A program made the position numbers and the translations under genes. The notes beneath the pieces were generated by a model. The model was not told the DNA's origin and did no database searches. It saw only the letters and a program-made list of their open reading frames with translations. Positions 21,627 to 34,095 of a stretch of 64,000 nucleotides of DNA are shown one piece after another. Position 1 is the first letter of the stretch; every line of letters begins with the position of its first letter. Source of the stretch: Benincasa hispida (taxonomy: Eukaryota; Streptophyta; Magnoliopsida; Cucurbitales; Cucurbitaceae); assembly GCF_009727055.1 (NCBI RefSeq), contig NC_052350.1, positions 19,610,797 through 19,674,796 on the forward strand. The letters are read 5' to 3'.

Positions 21627-22485
21627 ATCACAATTTCGAATGAAAGATTTAGGAGATGTTCTTGGAATTCAAACTTTTTGAAATCGCAAGAACAGAACTC
21701 TAGCACTATCTCATGCATCTTATATTGAAAAAATGTTGTCAATGTATAATATGCAAACTTCCAAAAAGTGTATGTTACCTTTTAGACATGGAATTCATTT
21801 GTTGAAGGAACAGTGTCCTAAGACACCTCAAGAAGTTGAGGAAATGAAAAGAATTTCATATGCATCGGCAGTTGGAAGTCTGATGTACGCTATATTGTGT
21901 ACATGTCTTGACATATGTTTTACAGTTGGAATCGTCAGCAGGTTCTAATCTAACCCTGGACATAATCATTGGACTGCTATAAAAAACATCCTCAAGTATC
22001 TCCAGAGAACGAGGGACTATATGCTTGTGTATGAAGCTGAAGGATTTGATCCTTACAAGATACACTGATTTTGATTTTCAGACCGATGTATATTCTAAGA
22101 AATATACTTCAGGATCAGTTTTCACTCTTGACGATGGAGTTATAGTATGGAGAAGCATTAAACAAAGTTGTATAGCTGACTCCACGATGGAAGCAGAATA
22201 CGTAGCTGGGTAGGATTAAATATATGATGAGGTTACCAAATATGCATGTGCCCATTATTCTGTATTGTGACAACAGTAGTACCGTTGCCAATTCCAAGGA
22301 ACCAAGGAGTCACAAACGTGGAAAACACATCGAAAGAAAGTACCATCTCATCAGATCGTACATCGTGGAGATGTGATGGTCATGCAGATTACCTCAGAAG
22401 ACAACCTCGTTGATCCTTTTACGAAGGCCCTCTTAGCTAAAGTGTTCGAGGGCCACCTGGTTGGACTAGGACTACGAGCATCATA
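21627..22485 (+). pseudogene. pol: reverse transcriptase end and RNase H (outer copia)
   Basis: Resumes with SQFRMKDLGD, then LSHASYIEKMLSMYNMQTSK and HLLKEQCPKTPQEVEEMKRI, typical of the copia RT C-terminal part. ASAVGSLMYAILCTCLDICF follows. The RNase H domain reads GSVFTLDDGVIVWRSIKQSC and then IADSTMEAEYVAG before a stop at 22211, with D and E catalytic positions visible. The tail LVDPFTKALLAKVFEGHLVG (about 22408-22465) ends pol. Frameshifts occur near 21948 and 22040. Confidence 0.86.
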
Positions 22486-22611
22486 ATCTAGGGCAAGTGG
22501 GAGAATGTCAAGAGTATTTTAGATGCCCTAGTTTATTGTATTTTCTCTCTATATTTCTTAACATTGTAAACATTATATATTTATATATTTGTCTCATAAG
22601 AGTATTAGTCC

Positions 22612-22622
22612 AAGTGGGAGAT
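22612..22622 (+). other. Polypurine tract (outer copia)
   Basis: AAGTGGGAGAT lies directly before the 3' LTR start TGTTGGGAAT. Confidence 0.8.
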
Positions 22623-24486
22623 TGTTGGGAATGTCTTAAACTCGTAGTTCGTAAATAATGTATTTATCAATAAAAGTATTATTGAGTATTTTATTCAATA
22701 AATTGTTATTGATATTGCATTCTTTTATGAAAATCCAATAAACAAATCCATGGCTATAATATGAATACTTTGACTTTATGTGACAACATAAAAAAGGATC
22801 AAGTTTTAGTATATAACCAAAATGGTCTATAAGTATATGGATGAGATTGGGTACCTCATCCTAGTGACACTATTGGATGCGGTCCATTTTGTATACTGAT
22901 ACAAATGATGTGATCCAGAAATCATTCATGTGGAGACATGTGAGTCAAGGCATCCTGTGCAATGAGTTTGCATAAGATCGGACCTTGAAATAGTCACTTT
23001 TCTTTATAACAACCGTTTACTGTTAAAATTGACTCTTTCAAATTCAATGACCTAAGGTAACTTGATCTTATTCCTGAGCTAACTATGAACTCCGATTATC
23101 CTTTGATCTGCATAGGTGAGAGTAGTCCTACAGTACTGCTAAAAAAGCCTCCCATTTTCGGGATAAGACTGGATAGATAGCTGGGGACATAGTTTTGCAA
23201 GGTAGAATTCACTCTTACCCAACTGAGGGTTAGCAGATATGTTCTTAAGCACTGATACCTAGTCTTGAATAATGGGGCCCTACCCTCTCATAATTGAAAG
23301 GGTTATGATTTATAAGTTGGACTATAAATCAATTGTTCAATGGATTATCAGTGGGAGCTTAAGGAGGTAGATGTATTTATATGGATAAAATGATAATTTT
23401 GACCTAGCTGTAAATACGAACAACCTGTGAAGGATCGACTTACCGATTATGGTTAAAATGAACAAAAATATATCTACAGTGAGGAGAGTGCAACTATTGA
23501 GCTATAGTGGAATGTTTTGGTAGTTAACGAATAGTGATTAATTCGGTTTAAAGAGTTTAACTAATTAATTATAAATTGTTGGAACTCATGTTCTATAAGC
23601 TCATAAGGTCCCTCTATTAGCTCGTAAATTGGATTAGTAAATTGAGTAAATTTGATAAGATTCGAAATTAGGGTTTCGAATTTGAAATGTTCAAATCGAT
23701 TAGGGTTTCTATTAATTGTATTCGATACAATTGAAACATTTAATTTTTTCGAAATTAAACAAAATTGAAAAGTTCAAAATATTTAAATATTGATTCAAAT
23801 ATTAGATGAGGTGTAATATTATATTAATATTTGATATTAAATTTAATTAATTATTCAATTTTTTTCAAATTTTATAATTGTTCAAAATTAGAATTTTGAT
23901 TAATTAAATTAGAATTTATTGAAATTCAAAATTACAAATTTAAAATTAAAATTGATTTTTTAAGTTATACTTTAATTAAACTAAATTAATCAAAATGCAT
24001 AAAATTAAAATTAGTTTAAAATTTGAGTTGGATTTTTCCACTCAAATTTCCACCTGCCACTTCAATTTCAATGAAAATTGAAGTAGCATTAGGCATATTA
24101 AGGTAATTGTATGAAATTCATGTATATATTGAAGTTTTGAACTTCAATTCATTTCTTCATACAAACTTATCAGCTTCAAATATTTTGCAGAAAGTCTTCC
24201 ATCCAAACCCTCTTCAATCTTATAAAAAACCAGCTCAATTCAGTGTTTCCACCACACAATCCTTGCAAGAGAATAGTAGAGAAGATCTTTATGGTGGCCT
24301 ACTTGAAGATTGAAGCATCAATTCGTGGAATTCAGCTAGAATTAAAGAGGATTTATCAAAGGTATTGTGTTCAACAAACCCTATTGTAAAATTATTTTTC
24401 AAAAGCATGTTTTAAACCCAAATTAAGTGTAATTAAAGTGCTTATTGATTCTGATTTTTTTCACTGCATGTTAGTTTACTCTATCA
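22623..24486 (+). repeat. 3' LTR of the outer copia element (complete)
   Basis: Starts TGTTGGGAAT, ends CTCTATCA, 1864 bp. It matches 749-1862 over its right 1.1 kb and the inner LTRs over most of its left part. It gives the reference start and end for the family. Confidence 0.92.
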
Positions 24487-25185
24487 CACCGTTATGCATG
24501 TCGGGATCAAACAGCCAAATGGAATAAGGATGATCTCGACTCTCCAGTTGGAGAAGGACTTTACCAACGAGTCAGTCGAAACCAAGGAAGAGAAGGCCCC
24601 TCAAGACATTCTATGTGTCTTAGAGAAGTGTCGTGTTGTCGAATCGGACAGTTTACACAAGTCCTTGCCTTCAAAGAGGAGAAGAAGGAAACCTAGACAC
24701 AGAGAGTTCCTACCTGGGAACAGGGTTTAAGTAAACTTGTGCCTAGGACAGTTTCAAACTCGAGGACAAAGAGAACGTCGCCTCGTGAGCAGCTTTAGAG
24801 GACCGGTGGAAGTCATCGAAAGGGATAGAAAAGCCTCGTATCAGGTGTAGTTACCATCGGGGAGATTCATCCCCACATCCATGTAAGTAGACTGAAGCCC
24901 TGTCATCCCCGACCATGCCGAGGAGCGATGTAGGGTGGTGACCCGTTCGACTATCAAGGCGAAAAGAATGATAAAGGAAGAAGTCAATGAGAGATTTGCT
25001 GAGAGAATCGACAGAATTGAAAGATCAGGACCAAGCTAGGAAGAGTTCCTGGAGAGGTGGAAAAGCCTATAAGACAGAGAAGTTCGTTGGGAGCGCGAAG
25101 AAGGCCTCAAGGCAACTGCTCAACAATTTATTGAGTTCGAGCAGAGTTGGTTGACGAAGACGTCAACCAATTGAGTGGAGGAGAA
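24487..25185 (+). pseudogene. Internally deleted Ty3/gypsy pol with integrase tail and chromodomain
   Basis: 24494-24730 reads GIKQPNGIRMISTLQLEKDF, resembling the protease-RT linker of plant chromoviruses (GVRMISAMQ-type). It is followed without RT, RNase H or integrase core by GPVEVIERDRKASYQV (24800-24847), the conserved integrase C-terminal motif. From about 24945 a chromodomain-like tail follows, with EEFLERWKSL, REVRWERE and then FIEFEQSWLTKTSTN. In-frame stops are present in both parts. The order and the missing middle point to a large internal deletion. The outer copia 3' LTR abuts its left side, so copia probably inserted into this element. Confidence 0.72.
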
Positions 25186-25683
25186 TGTCATGGTCATGCT
25201 TGTTCAGGGTGTGTTGCCCATGGCCGCATGTCTGCCTCCACCTCTTTTTACTATGCTTTTATTTTATGTATTTCCTTTTACTAGGTAGTTTGCTTTCTAT
25301 ATACTTTTCTTAGTATGCAACCGTTCGCCCATTTCCATATTCAAGGGTGACGGATGTACTTTTGTTCAGAATGCACTATATGGAGATAAGACTAATCATC
25401 ATATCCTCATACCGATGAGGTGTATGTTATAAAGTCGTGTTGTTGCTTATTACTTTCTAGTTGTATGACTAATGTTCATTGTTTATACATACTTTCAAAT
25501 GTTTGTGAAAACCTTTTTCTTTAAATTTGTTTTCTAAAACCTTTTCTAAAGAATAGGGGTGGAGATTGTTTGAAATGCCCATTATGCTATCGACTATTTG
25601 GATTTAAATTGGCTGACTTATTCGAGGGCGAGAACAAGTGCCGCACAATTTCCTTGAGACCTTTACGAAGATCGATTGTGACA
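25186..25683 (+). repeat. 3' LTR of the chromodomain gypsy element
   Basis: The purine stretch 'gtggaggagaa' is followed by TGTCATGGTC at 25186. The LTR ends TTGTGACA at 25683, 498 bp. TG...CA ends and the polypurine-like stretch support the call. The partner 5' LTR is not in the window. Confidence 0.68.
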
Positions 25684-28297
25684 CATCGCATGTAATATCA
25701 AACTAGTTCTTAAAAAAATGTCAATGTATATAATTTTTATATAAAATATTTATATTTTTCTTTGTTTTTCTCCATAAATCAATTCATTCAAAGAAACCAT
25801 GCAACAATTACTCATGAGATAATAAGATATCTTATTAAGTCAATTTTATTTATACAATTTAATATATACCTTTTAGTGCAATTACATCTTATATATGTAC
25901 TTTTATTCAATTCATCTATTTTCTATTTTTTTTTTTTTCATTTCTATCTCTCTTTCTTTATCTTTAAAATTTAATGTCAAATATTTATAGCTTGAACTTA
26001 AGAAATTTTTATTCATTCAAATTTTATATTTCTCTGTACAATAATTTATATTATAAAGATTTTCAACCACGTCGAACGTCTTTCATATTCGCTTTTTTAA
26101 CCATTTGTAATTTTTTGTTTTTTACAACCTTGTGAGGTGGGATAATTGACCCTGTGAGCTCGAGACAAATAGTACAAACTTTATTTTAACCGAGCTATGC
26201 TCATTTTGGTGGCTTTTCATATACGTTGTAAATTACCTAGAATAAAAATATGCTAAAATATATGCAGATTCCTGGGCCTTCATTCTGTGTGTTGAAATAG
26301 CTGCAAGTGAATTGGGCCCTTAAGCCCATATTCAAGGCCTACACCCAAGCCAGATCCAATTATTATGAAACCAATCTGTCTTTTTCAAAAGTATGAAAAA
26401 GAAAAGAAAAAATATGATGTTTCTAAAAATAGGCAAACCTTTATTTTTGGGGTTTGTTTTTCCAATATTTGGTTAACTTTAATCAAGGTAAATCAATATG
26501 TTTTGATATATATATATATATATATATTTTTGGTTAACTATGATTGAAATTATTGATTATCATGCATATTAATTAACTATAATTTGATATACATGTGTCT
26601 TATTTTAGATATACTTATTTAAAAAATATGCATCATTTTTTTTCGTAATATTTTATTTAAATCATGACAGATTTTTCACTTACGAGGAGATATTAAACTT
26701 GTCATTTCAAATTAGGTTTGTGTCCTATAATTTTAAGTGGGAAAGGAGTTTCCTTTTGACTTTAAATGAAAGATGCTATACCCACCCTTTTAATTGTCCA
26801 TTAAGTAAGTTTGATGGGAAATCAACATCCTAATGCCACTTTAATTCTCCAATATCTTTAACTTTTATTATTATTATTGTACTTATAATTATCCTTTGAC
26901 AACTTAATAAAATATCTACTATAATATGCCATGAATTTCAAAAGATTATTATTATTAGAAAGATGATATGGATCATAAACAACTTTATAACATCAAAAAC
27001 TTTAGGTTAAGTTAGAAATTTGGTCATTAAAATTTTACACTTAGTTTCAATTTGATTGTTATTGTTTTTGTTAAGTCTCATGCTCAGTACAAACTGTTTT
27101 TTATCCACTCAAAATGACGCATTATCCTTATTTTGCTTATTCAACTTTGAATTGTTCTACATGTATGACAAATGAAAATACATACTAAGTTTGTTACTAT
27201 ATGCTGAGGACACATTGGTTAGATAAGAGAAAGATTATAGGTATATAAGTGAAGACAACGTGTCCAATTGGTATGAAGTTGCCTTTTAACTTAACTAAGA
27301 GCAAAATCATGAGATTGTATGCTTAAAGGGGACAATATATTATATCATTATAGAGATATTTAGAGGTTTGTTGTCCAAACACAATATGGTCATCACCATG
27401 AATATAACTATATTTATCGTACCATTTTCTATCCTTGAAGTTGAATCGTTCAAATTCTCATTTATACATTTGTTGAATAAAAAAGAGAAGAAATGCAATG
27501 TATTCAACATTAGAATGTTATGTTCTTAGGATTAACTTACACTTTTTAGTTTAATAGTTTGAGGTTGAGATTGTAACCTTGACATTAGAGTTGAAATTAT
27601 AATGTATTAGCTAGCTTTAACTTATTTAAGTTGGCTTACTAGAATTAATGTCTCTATTTCAAACTTTTTTTTTTTTTTTAATTCTAACACAATATTTAGT
27701 GTTTAGGATCTCATATTTGAGATGATTCCAATCAAGAATCCCACAAAGACCAAAAACACAACCCACATAAATTTTTGGGTTTTCTTAAAAGGGCTTTAGG
27801 GAAGAAGAACTTTTTGCATACCTTTTCTTAAAGCAGAACTGTTGGGATATAAGGAAACAAAAGCAAAAGGATCTCAACTATTTGGAGTGCACATGCAAAT
27901 GAGAATTGGATCATCTCTTGGAAAAATGAAAAAGTAGACAAAGTATATCATATGTATGTCTCTCTTCTTGAAGAAAAGTAGATAATATTTTAACTAATAA
28001 AAAACCCACAATGTTGAGTTAGCACACATTTTCAAGAAAGATACCCAAAATTGACAGATAGGCCAATATGTTCTATTCATTTTATAAATTTGTAGGTTTT
28101 CAAAAATAAAAGACACAATAAAAACAATAAAAATATGTTTGGTATACTTCTTTTTCAAAAATTAGTTAGAAATAATTTTCAAAAATGGCCTATTTTAAGA
28201 AACATTAAGATGTTGTTTCCATTATTTTTTAATTTTGTTTTCAAAATTTAGAAAACATGAGATCCAATAAATCACACTTCGTTATTAATTATTGAAT
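25684..28297. other. AT-rich intergenic DNA, no gene seen
   Basis: No recognisable protein or RNA gene. It holds a T-rich stretch (25900-25970), an (AT)n microsatellite at about 26506-26528, and short poly-T runs. The segment 28130-28260 ('gtttggtatac', 'aaaatttagaaaac') resembles the TTTGGTAACC-type repeats at 36841 and 42146. Confidence 0.6.
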
Positions 28298-31005
28298 AAA
28301 TATCAATTTATACCTTTAAATTTTGGAGATTGTATAAATTTAAACCCTAAATTAATAATTGTATCAATTTAAACACTGAACTTTCATACACTATAAGAAT
28401 TTTGATCATTCCCGACAAAACTTTTCCCGACGCAAGAAAAAGTTTCAGCATATCTCATTTCCTGATGTTAAAATGGAGAAATCCGATAAAACCAAATCCC
28501 GACGGATTGTTAACTAGCATCGGGCTAACCACGGTCTATAAACCAACCGTCAAGCTTCTTCAACTATCCCGATGGTCCTAGGATCGTCGGGAGATGTTTA
28601 ATTAATAAAAAATTTATGGAAAATTGTCAAGCTTAAAACTGTCGGGATAATATTGAGCTCGCCCAACGGTGCTTGAGCGACCGTTGGGCTTTTGTATTTC
28701 GGCTGACGGTAGTCGAGCTACCATTGGGGCGATGGTTATTACAATAAAAAGCTTATGGAAAATTGTGAAGTTGTACCAACGGTGGTGTAAGAAAACCGTC
28801 GGGATTTGGTTGAGTTTGCCCGATGGTACACGAACAACCGTTAAGAGTCTGTATTTAGGTTGAGGTGGTTGATCGACCGTCGGGCAATAAGTATTAAAAT
28901 AAAAAACTTATGAGAGGTTGTGAAGTTATGTCGACGGCAGTGTAAGAACACCATCGAGATAAGTTGTGGTAGCCTGACGGGATGCGTGTGACTGTCGGGA
29001 TTTCGTAATTAGTCTGACGGTATTCGATTGATCGTTGGGATATGGACATTTATCCTGATGGTTTATGAAACGACCATCGGGATAAGTTCATTAAAAAACT
29101 GCGCCCACCGTTTCTTTTTTTCCTTCTTCTTCCATTTTTCTCTTCTCTCCTTCCTTCTTTCTTCTCTGAAACCCATAGTCAACCGATTTCTTCTCCTTTG
29201 CTTGTCGTCCACTCGCCATCTGATTTCAGTACTATTTTTTTCCCATTTTTTTCTTTTTCGTTTTTCATTTTTCTTAAATCAATTAAGAAAAGTTTATAAC
29301 GAAATTGGGGATGTGTTTTTTTACTACAAGGATAGTTGGGGGGAGGGGGTGGTTTATGATAAAATTGACCTTGATGAAGAAAATTTTGTTTAAGTAAATG
29401 TATATATAAGTTTAAATAAATGTAGATATGTCTTGTTTTGTTTCAATTATTTTAAGTTGGTTTTAAGTTTTATATTAGGTTTGAGATTGAAATATGTAGA
29501 TACGACTTCGTTGGATTTAAGTTGGGTTTTAAGTTCTATATTAGGTTTGAAGTTAAAGTGGATTTTATTTGTTAATGTTCTTATATTGATTTTAAAGTCG
29601 GTATAGGGGTAAATGTAAAATTATGATTAAATTTAAGTTGGGCTTTAAGTTCTATATTAAGTTTGAGATTGAAATATGCAAGTTTGAGTTGGTTTGTTTC
29701 AATTCATTAATGTTCTTAGTTGAGTTTTAAATTCTATATTCATTTTGAGATTGGTATATGGTATATTGAGCATTAAACTTATTTAAATTTGTATTTTGTA
29801 GGTATTTCGAGATTTATGTTGAAGATGCATCTCCCAACAAGTGTATTTAAGTTGTAGATGTTAATGTTATTTTGAATTTAGGAATTATGGATTAAGGTTT
29901 TAGATGCATCTCCGGATAGGTAGTTTGTTATCATGTAATGTTATTTTGGATTAAAGAATTGTGGATGTTATAGTAACTCTTGAGATTCAAACATGTTTTC
30001 AATATATTATTTACAATGTAGATATTTACTTGATTTTCGCAATTCTTATTTTAGTTTGGTTGACATTTGTAAGATTCAAACATTTATGACATTTGGAAAA
30101 AAAAGTATTTAAAAAAAGAAAAAATAATAATTTCGACGGTTAAATATATAATCCCACGATATAAGGGATCGGGAAAAAGCATTATTTTATGCATTTTCAC
30201 CTTTTCCCAATGCTAAGAAACTACTCCCCAACGGTCTAAGAGGTCGGGAAAAGCTACTAAATCCCAATGATGAAAACACACCGTCTGCGTAAGGCGCTTA
30301 TCCCGACGGTCCTAATTTATAAAGACCGTTGGGAGTTAAAACTTCGCTTGACGATGTAAAGACACCATCAGGATAATTGAATATTCCCTGGCGGTGACAC
30401 TAATTTATCACCGTTGGGAGTTATTCATTTGTCCCGACAGTGTCGTTTCACCATCAGGCAAAGTTTTAACTTCCAACAACCTTTATAAATTAAGACCGTT
30501 GGGGTTTGGTCGCTTATCATGACGGTTTTGTTTAGAGTCGGCAGATAAAGTTCCATCCTCCATCCGTCGAGATAACTTTTTTCCCTACGACACGTATTTT
30601 ATACCGTCGGAAAAGGTTTGGCCGACGGTCTTTTGACTAATTCCGACGGCTTGTACTGTCGGGAAAGGCCCAAATTATTGTGGTGATAAGTGTGTCAATT
30701 TAAACTCCAAACTATTAAGTGCATCAATTTAAACAATGAACTTTCATAAATGTATCAATTTAAACCTTCCATTATGTTTTATTTGGATACACTTATAAAT
30801 GTTCAGGGTTTAAACTGATATATTCATGAAAGCGTAAAGTTTAAATTGATATACTTATGAAAGTTCAAAGTTTTAATTGATACAATTATTAGTTTGGGGT
30901 TTAAAATGATACAACTCCCAAAGTTGAGGGTTAAATTGATACAGCTACTAGTTTAGGGTTTACATTATTACAACCTTCAAAGTTCAAGGGTATAAATTGA
31001 TATTT
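28298..31005. repeat. Fold-back (inverted-repeat) element carrying a CACTA insertion
   Basis: When 28389-30685 and one ATA are removed, the remaining 400 bp or so forms an imperfect inverted repeat. The left arm begins 'aaatatcaatttata' and contains several 'tgtatcaatttaaac' words; the right arm is its reverse complement and ends 'tataaattgatattt'. The centre lies near 30776. Related sequence is at 43190-43345. No coding capacity. Confidence 0.75.
28389..30685. mobile_element. Non-autonomous CACTA (En/Spm-type) transposon, 2.3 kb
   Basis: The ends are CACTATAAGAA... and ...TTATTGTGGTG. The terminal inverted repeats match at 21 of 28 positions, both reaching TTCCCGAC. A 3-bp target duplication ATA flanks it (28386-28388 and 30686-30688). 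Subterminal zones (28420-29090 and 30130-30665) are packed with CCGACGGT and ACCGTCGGG words in both orientations, as CACTA transposase-binding regions are. The middle is AT-rich, with a repeated 'ttaagttctatattaggttt' theme (29450-29770). No transposase reading frame is present, so mobility would depend on another element. Confidence 0.9.
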
Positions 31006-33199
31006 GCCTTTAATTATTTTAATTTAAAAAAAAAATAGATTTTACCAAACACATTAATATTTTCTTGCATTTAAATTTACAACCAAACACGATTTTCAAA
31101 TTTTGAATTCAAATTAATTTTTGTTTAGATTGGAACTAATCATGTTTTGAGATGTAATAAAAACAATTTATTTTTGTTTTCTATAAATTTCTATATTTTC
31201 AAAAACAAATTTTCAAATAAAAGATAAAAAAGGCTTAAATTCTTAAGTCATATTTGGGCCACCCCACTCCCACTCCAAAATCATTAAAAATGATTAAATG
31301 TTTGATTAAGGTGAAGATTAGTATATTTAATTGGCCCTTGGTAGGAAAATAATCAGCTTCCAATTTCCACCACAAATTACTAAATATAGAAATAATCTGA
31401 CCATGAGCATTGGCTTCTAATGTAGGGAGTAGGTTTGTGCCTAATATTTTAAAAATGTATAAAAAATTCTATTTTTTTTCTAACTTAGGTAATAGGAAAA
31501 TCATTTTTAGATAATTCTTTTCTACTATTCAGTTGATAATTAAAAAAATAATTGATAAATCACATAGTTTGTCTTTATTAGTATTATATTAAAATGTGAT
31601 TATAGTTGATAATTATTCTTTGGACATATATATTCTCTAATCATATAATTTTAAGATTCCAACTATAGTTTACACAATTACACATGATTCATTCTATTGT
31701 TTTTATTTTATTAACATTAAAATGAATCAAACAAAATTAAAAATGCTTTAAAATCCCTATTCTAATGTATTCATGTTTTGACCAAGATTTTAAAATTAAC
31801 TTTTAGAAAAAACATAAAATAGTTTTTCAATGAAGTTTTAAATTTTAAAACATATGCTAAAATATTCATTTAAAAAATAAAATTTTTGTTTTAGACAACA
31901 TACTTTTATTCAAACATTTAAAAATAGAAACATTTGGGTTTTCGATCTCTTAATTGATGGTATATATCTTATCCAGTTAATTAATTATTCTCAAATTTGG
32001 CCAAACTCGAAAGGTTTATTATAATGATCATTTATATCAATGTAATATCAAATTACTCGACAACCCGAACAATCCGGACTATCCAACCTAAAATATAAAG
32101 GCTGGGTTGAGTTAAACTTTTTCTATTTTTGTTGAATTGGGTTGGGTCGCGAGTTGCCTTAAAAAAAATTTGGGTTGACCTAACCCAACCCGAATTTTAT
32201 ATATGTTAATAAAATATACACACACAAGTATATATATTTCTATTTGTTTAAAGTTTGATTACTTTATAAATTTAAAAAAATTTTCTTTTAAAATTATTAT
32301 GATATATCTCTTTATTTAAAGTTTGTAATAAATATTATAGATATTTAGTATTTAACATTTGAATTTTAAGAAATTTTAGTTATTAGACATATGGTTGTAG
32401 ATAAATTTACATATTTTTAATTAAAAAGAAAAAAAATTATAACACGACAACCTAACCCAAATTTAAGAGTTTGATTGAAGATTTTATTTGAGTCTTTTGG
32501 ATTGTCAACCCAACCAATCCGAATTTTTAGGTTGGTCCATCCAAAAAAATACTGTCAGCCCAACCCAACCAATGTATACCCCTATTGATTGCCTTATTTA
32601 CGTTGACGAACACATCCAAATTAAAGTCTATAGCTATTATTTTCAATTTTGACTTACACATAAATGTAATAGACATTTTTCTTTGAGTTTTATTACAAGG
32701 ATGATTGTCTAAAACTTCTATTGGAATCTTCTTTTAGTTGAAAAAATGGTTGGTATTGTTTTAATTGATGGAAATGATCAAATTGAATTTCAAACATTCC
32801 TATCTTTAAGAGATAAAAAGAAAGCCAAAATATTTACAATATTAAATTGGATGTAACAAGTAATCAACCAACAATGGTGACTTGGCTTGAAAATAGATTT
32901 TAATTTATCAATGCATTAGTAATATATTAAAAGTTAGAAATTTAAAATTTTAACCTCTCATAATTAACTTTTAACACCCATTAGCTAAGCTTTAGGTCTT
33001 TGATCTCCATATGTGTTATACTTTTAATTATTCCATTTTATAAGTAATATAATATTTATTAAATCTATTTAATAATTATTAAACCCTTCATTATGTATTT
33101 AGTTAGTTTGTATCAATATAACTCACTCACACATTAATGTTTGAATATCATAGTTAAACTACGTATTAGCTAATAATTATATGGTTCAACATGTCAATA
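31006..33199. other. AT-rich intergenic DNA with a decayed hAT-type repeat
   Basis: No gene seen. At about 32040-32584 lies a fold-back repeat with 'caacccgaac', 'gggttgggtcg' and 'taacccaacccg' words, ending in TATACCCCTA, the form of a hAT MITE 3' end. Its left end and duplication could not be fixed. Confidence 0.55.
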
Positions 33200-33207
33200 G
33201 TTGACAT

Positions 33208-33733
33208 TATGAGTGTTCGTGGGTTGAAGCAATTTTCGGACTTAGTTCTAATATTCGGATCGTGTGTTTTTTCAACCCAAATAACCCTTATTAATAATGA
33301 ACCCAACTCAACCCAATTATAAACTATTTAGGTTGGGTTGGTTCGGATTGCTCAAATTCTTTATTTCAATTTCATTGTAAAAATAAGTAACATGTTAATA
33401 TGAAAATTTTTATTTAATTACTTTCATGTATTGAATTAAGATTAACAACTCAATTTGAATTTGTATTATGAAAATCAAAGTACTAAAAGATTATTTTAAA
33501 GAGTTGTCGGAGAATAAATTGTCTAAAAGAATCATGACATTAAATCAAATTAAAATCAATATATACGGTATTGTAAGTAAATAATAATAATAATAATAAT
33601 AATAAATTTAGGTTAGTTCGGGTTGGTTTTGGTTATTTTAGGTGATTCATGAACTAATTTAACCCATAAAATTTTCATTTATTTAAACTCAGGGTTGATC
33701 GAGTTTTTTTGTTCATTGATTTTAAACACCCTA
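33208..33733. mobile_element. hAT-type MITE, 526 bp
   Basis: The perfect 8-bp duplication GTTGACAT flanks it (33200-33207 and 33734-33741). The ends are TATGAGTGTT and AACACCCTA, imperfect inverted copies of the TAGGGGTGT-type hAT end. Inside are 'gggttgggttgg' and 'caacccaa' stretches in inverted orientation and an (ATA)n run (about 33582-33604). No protein is encoded. Confidence 0.85.
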
Positions 33734-33741
33734 GTTGACAT

Positions 33742-34051
33742 AAACAACATACAAATTTGAGCACAACTCCATGGATGGTACATTATTATCATTTCAAACG
33801 TCTATCCAGTTCAATTCTAACTCATAATAATTGTCGAACTAGAAAAAATCAATTTATACACCACATGTTTTATAAAAATTATTTAATGTGGTTATCTCAT
33901 AATAACGGTGGAAGATAAATTTGATGTAAACTTAATGATAAAGTACTATAATGTAACGATTTTATAATCAAAATAATTTTTAAATTATGTGCCTTGTTCA
34001 TCCTAACATCTTTGATGCCCAAAACTATTCCCTTTATATTATATATTATTT

Positions 34052-34095
<44 letters not shown>

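Larger units (their letters stand above)
749..24486 (+). mobile_element. Outer Ty1/copia retrotransposon, 5'-truncated and split by three insertions
   Basis: Visible parts in order: truncated 5' LTR (749-1862), primer-binding site, about 2.2 kb of leader, gag start, gag end and protease, integrase, reverse transcriptase, RNase H, polypurine tract, and a complete 3' LTR (22623-24486). The body is interrupted by a same-family copia element (4407-14158), a gypsy-type solo LTR (14875-17897) and a gypsy-type LTR fragment (about 19496-21626). Reading across these junctions restores collinearity with the inner element's gag-pol order. The order PR-IN-RT-RH identifies Ty1/copia. Every reading frame has stops or frameshifts, so the element is dead. 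Its 5' duplication cannot be checked because the left LTR end is missing. Confidence 0.85.

Noticed and set aside
29028..29393. 121-codon open frame inside the CACTA element as a possible transposase
   Set aside because: The translation is a Phe/Leu/Ser-rich product of T-rich sequence, with no transposase motif.
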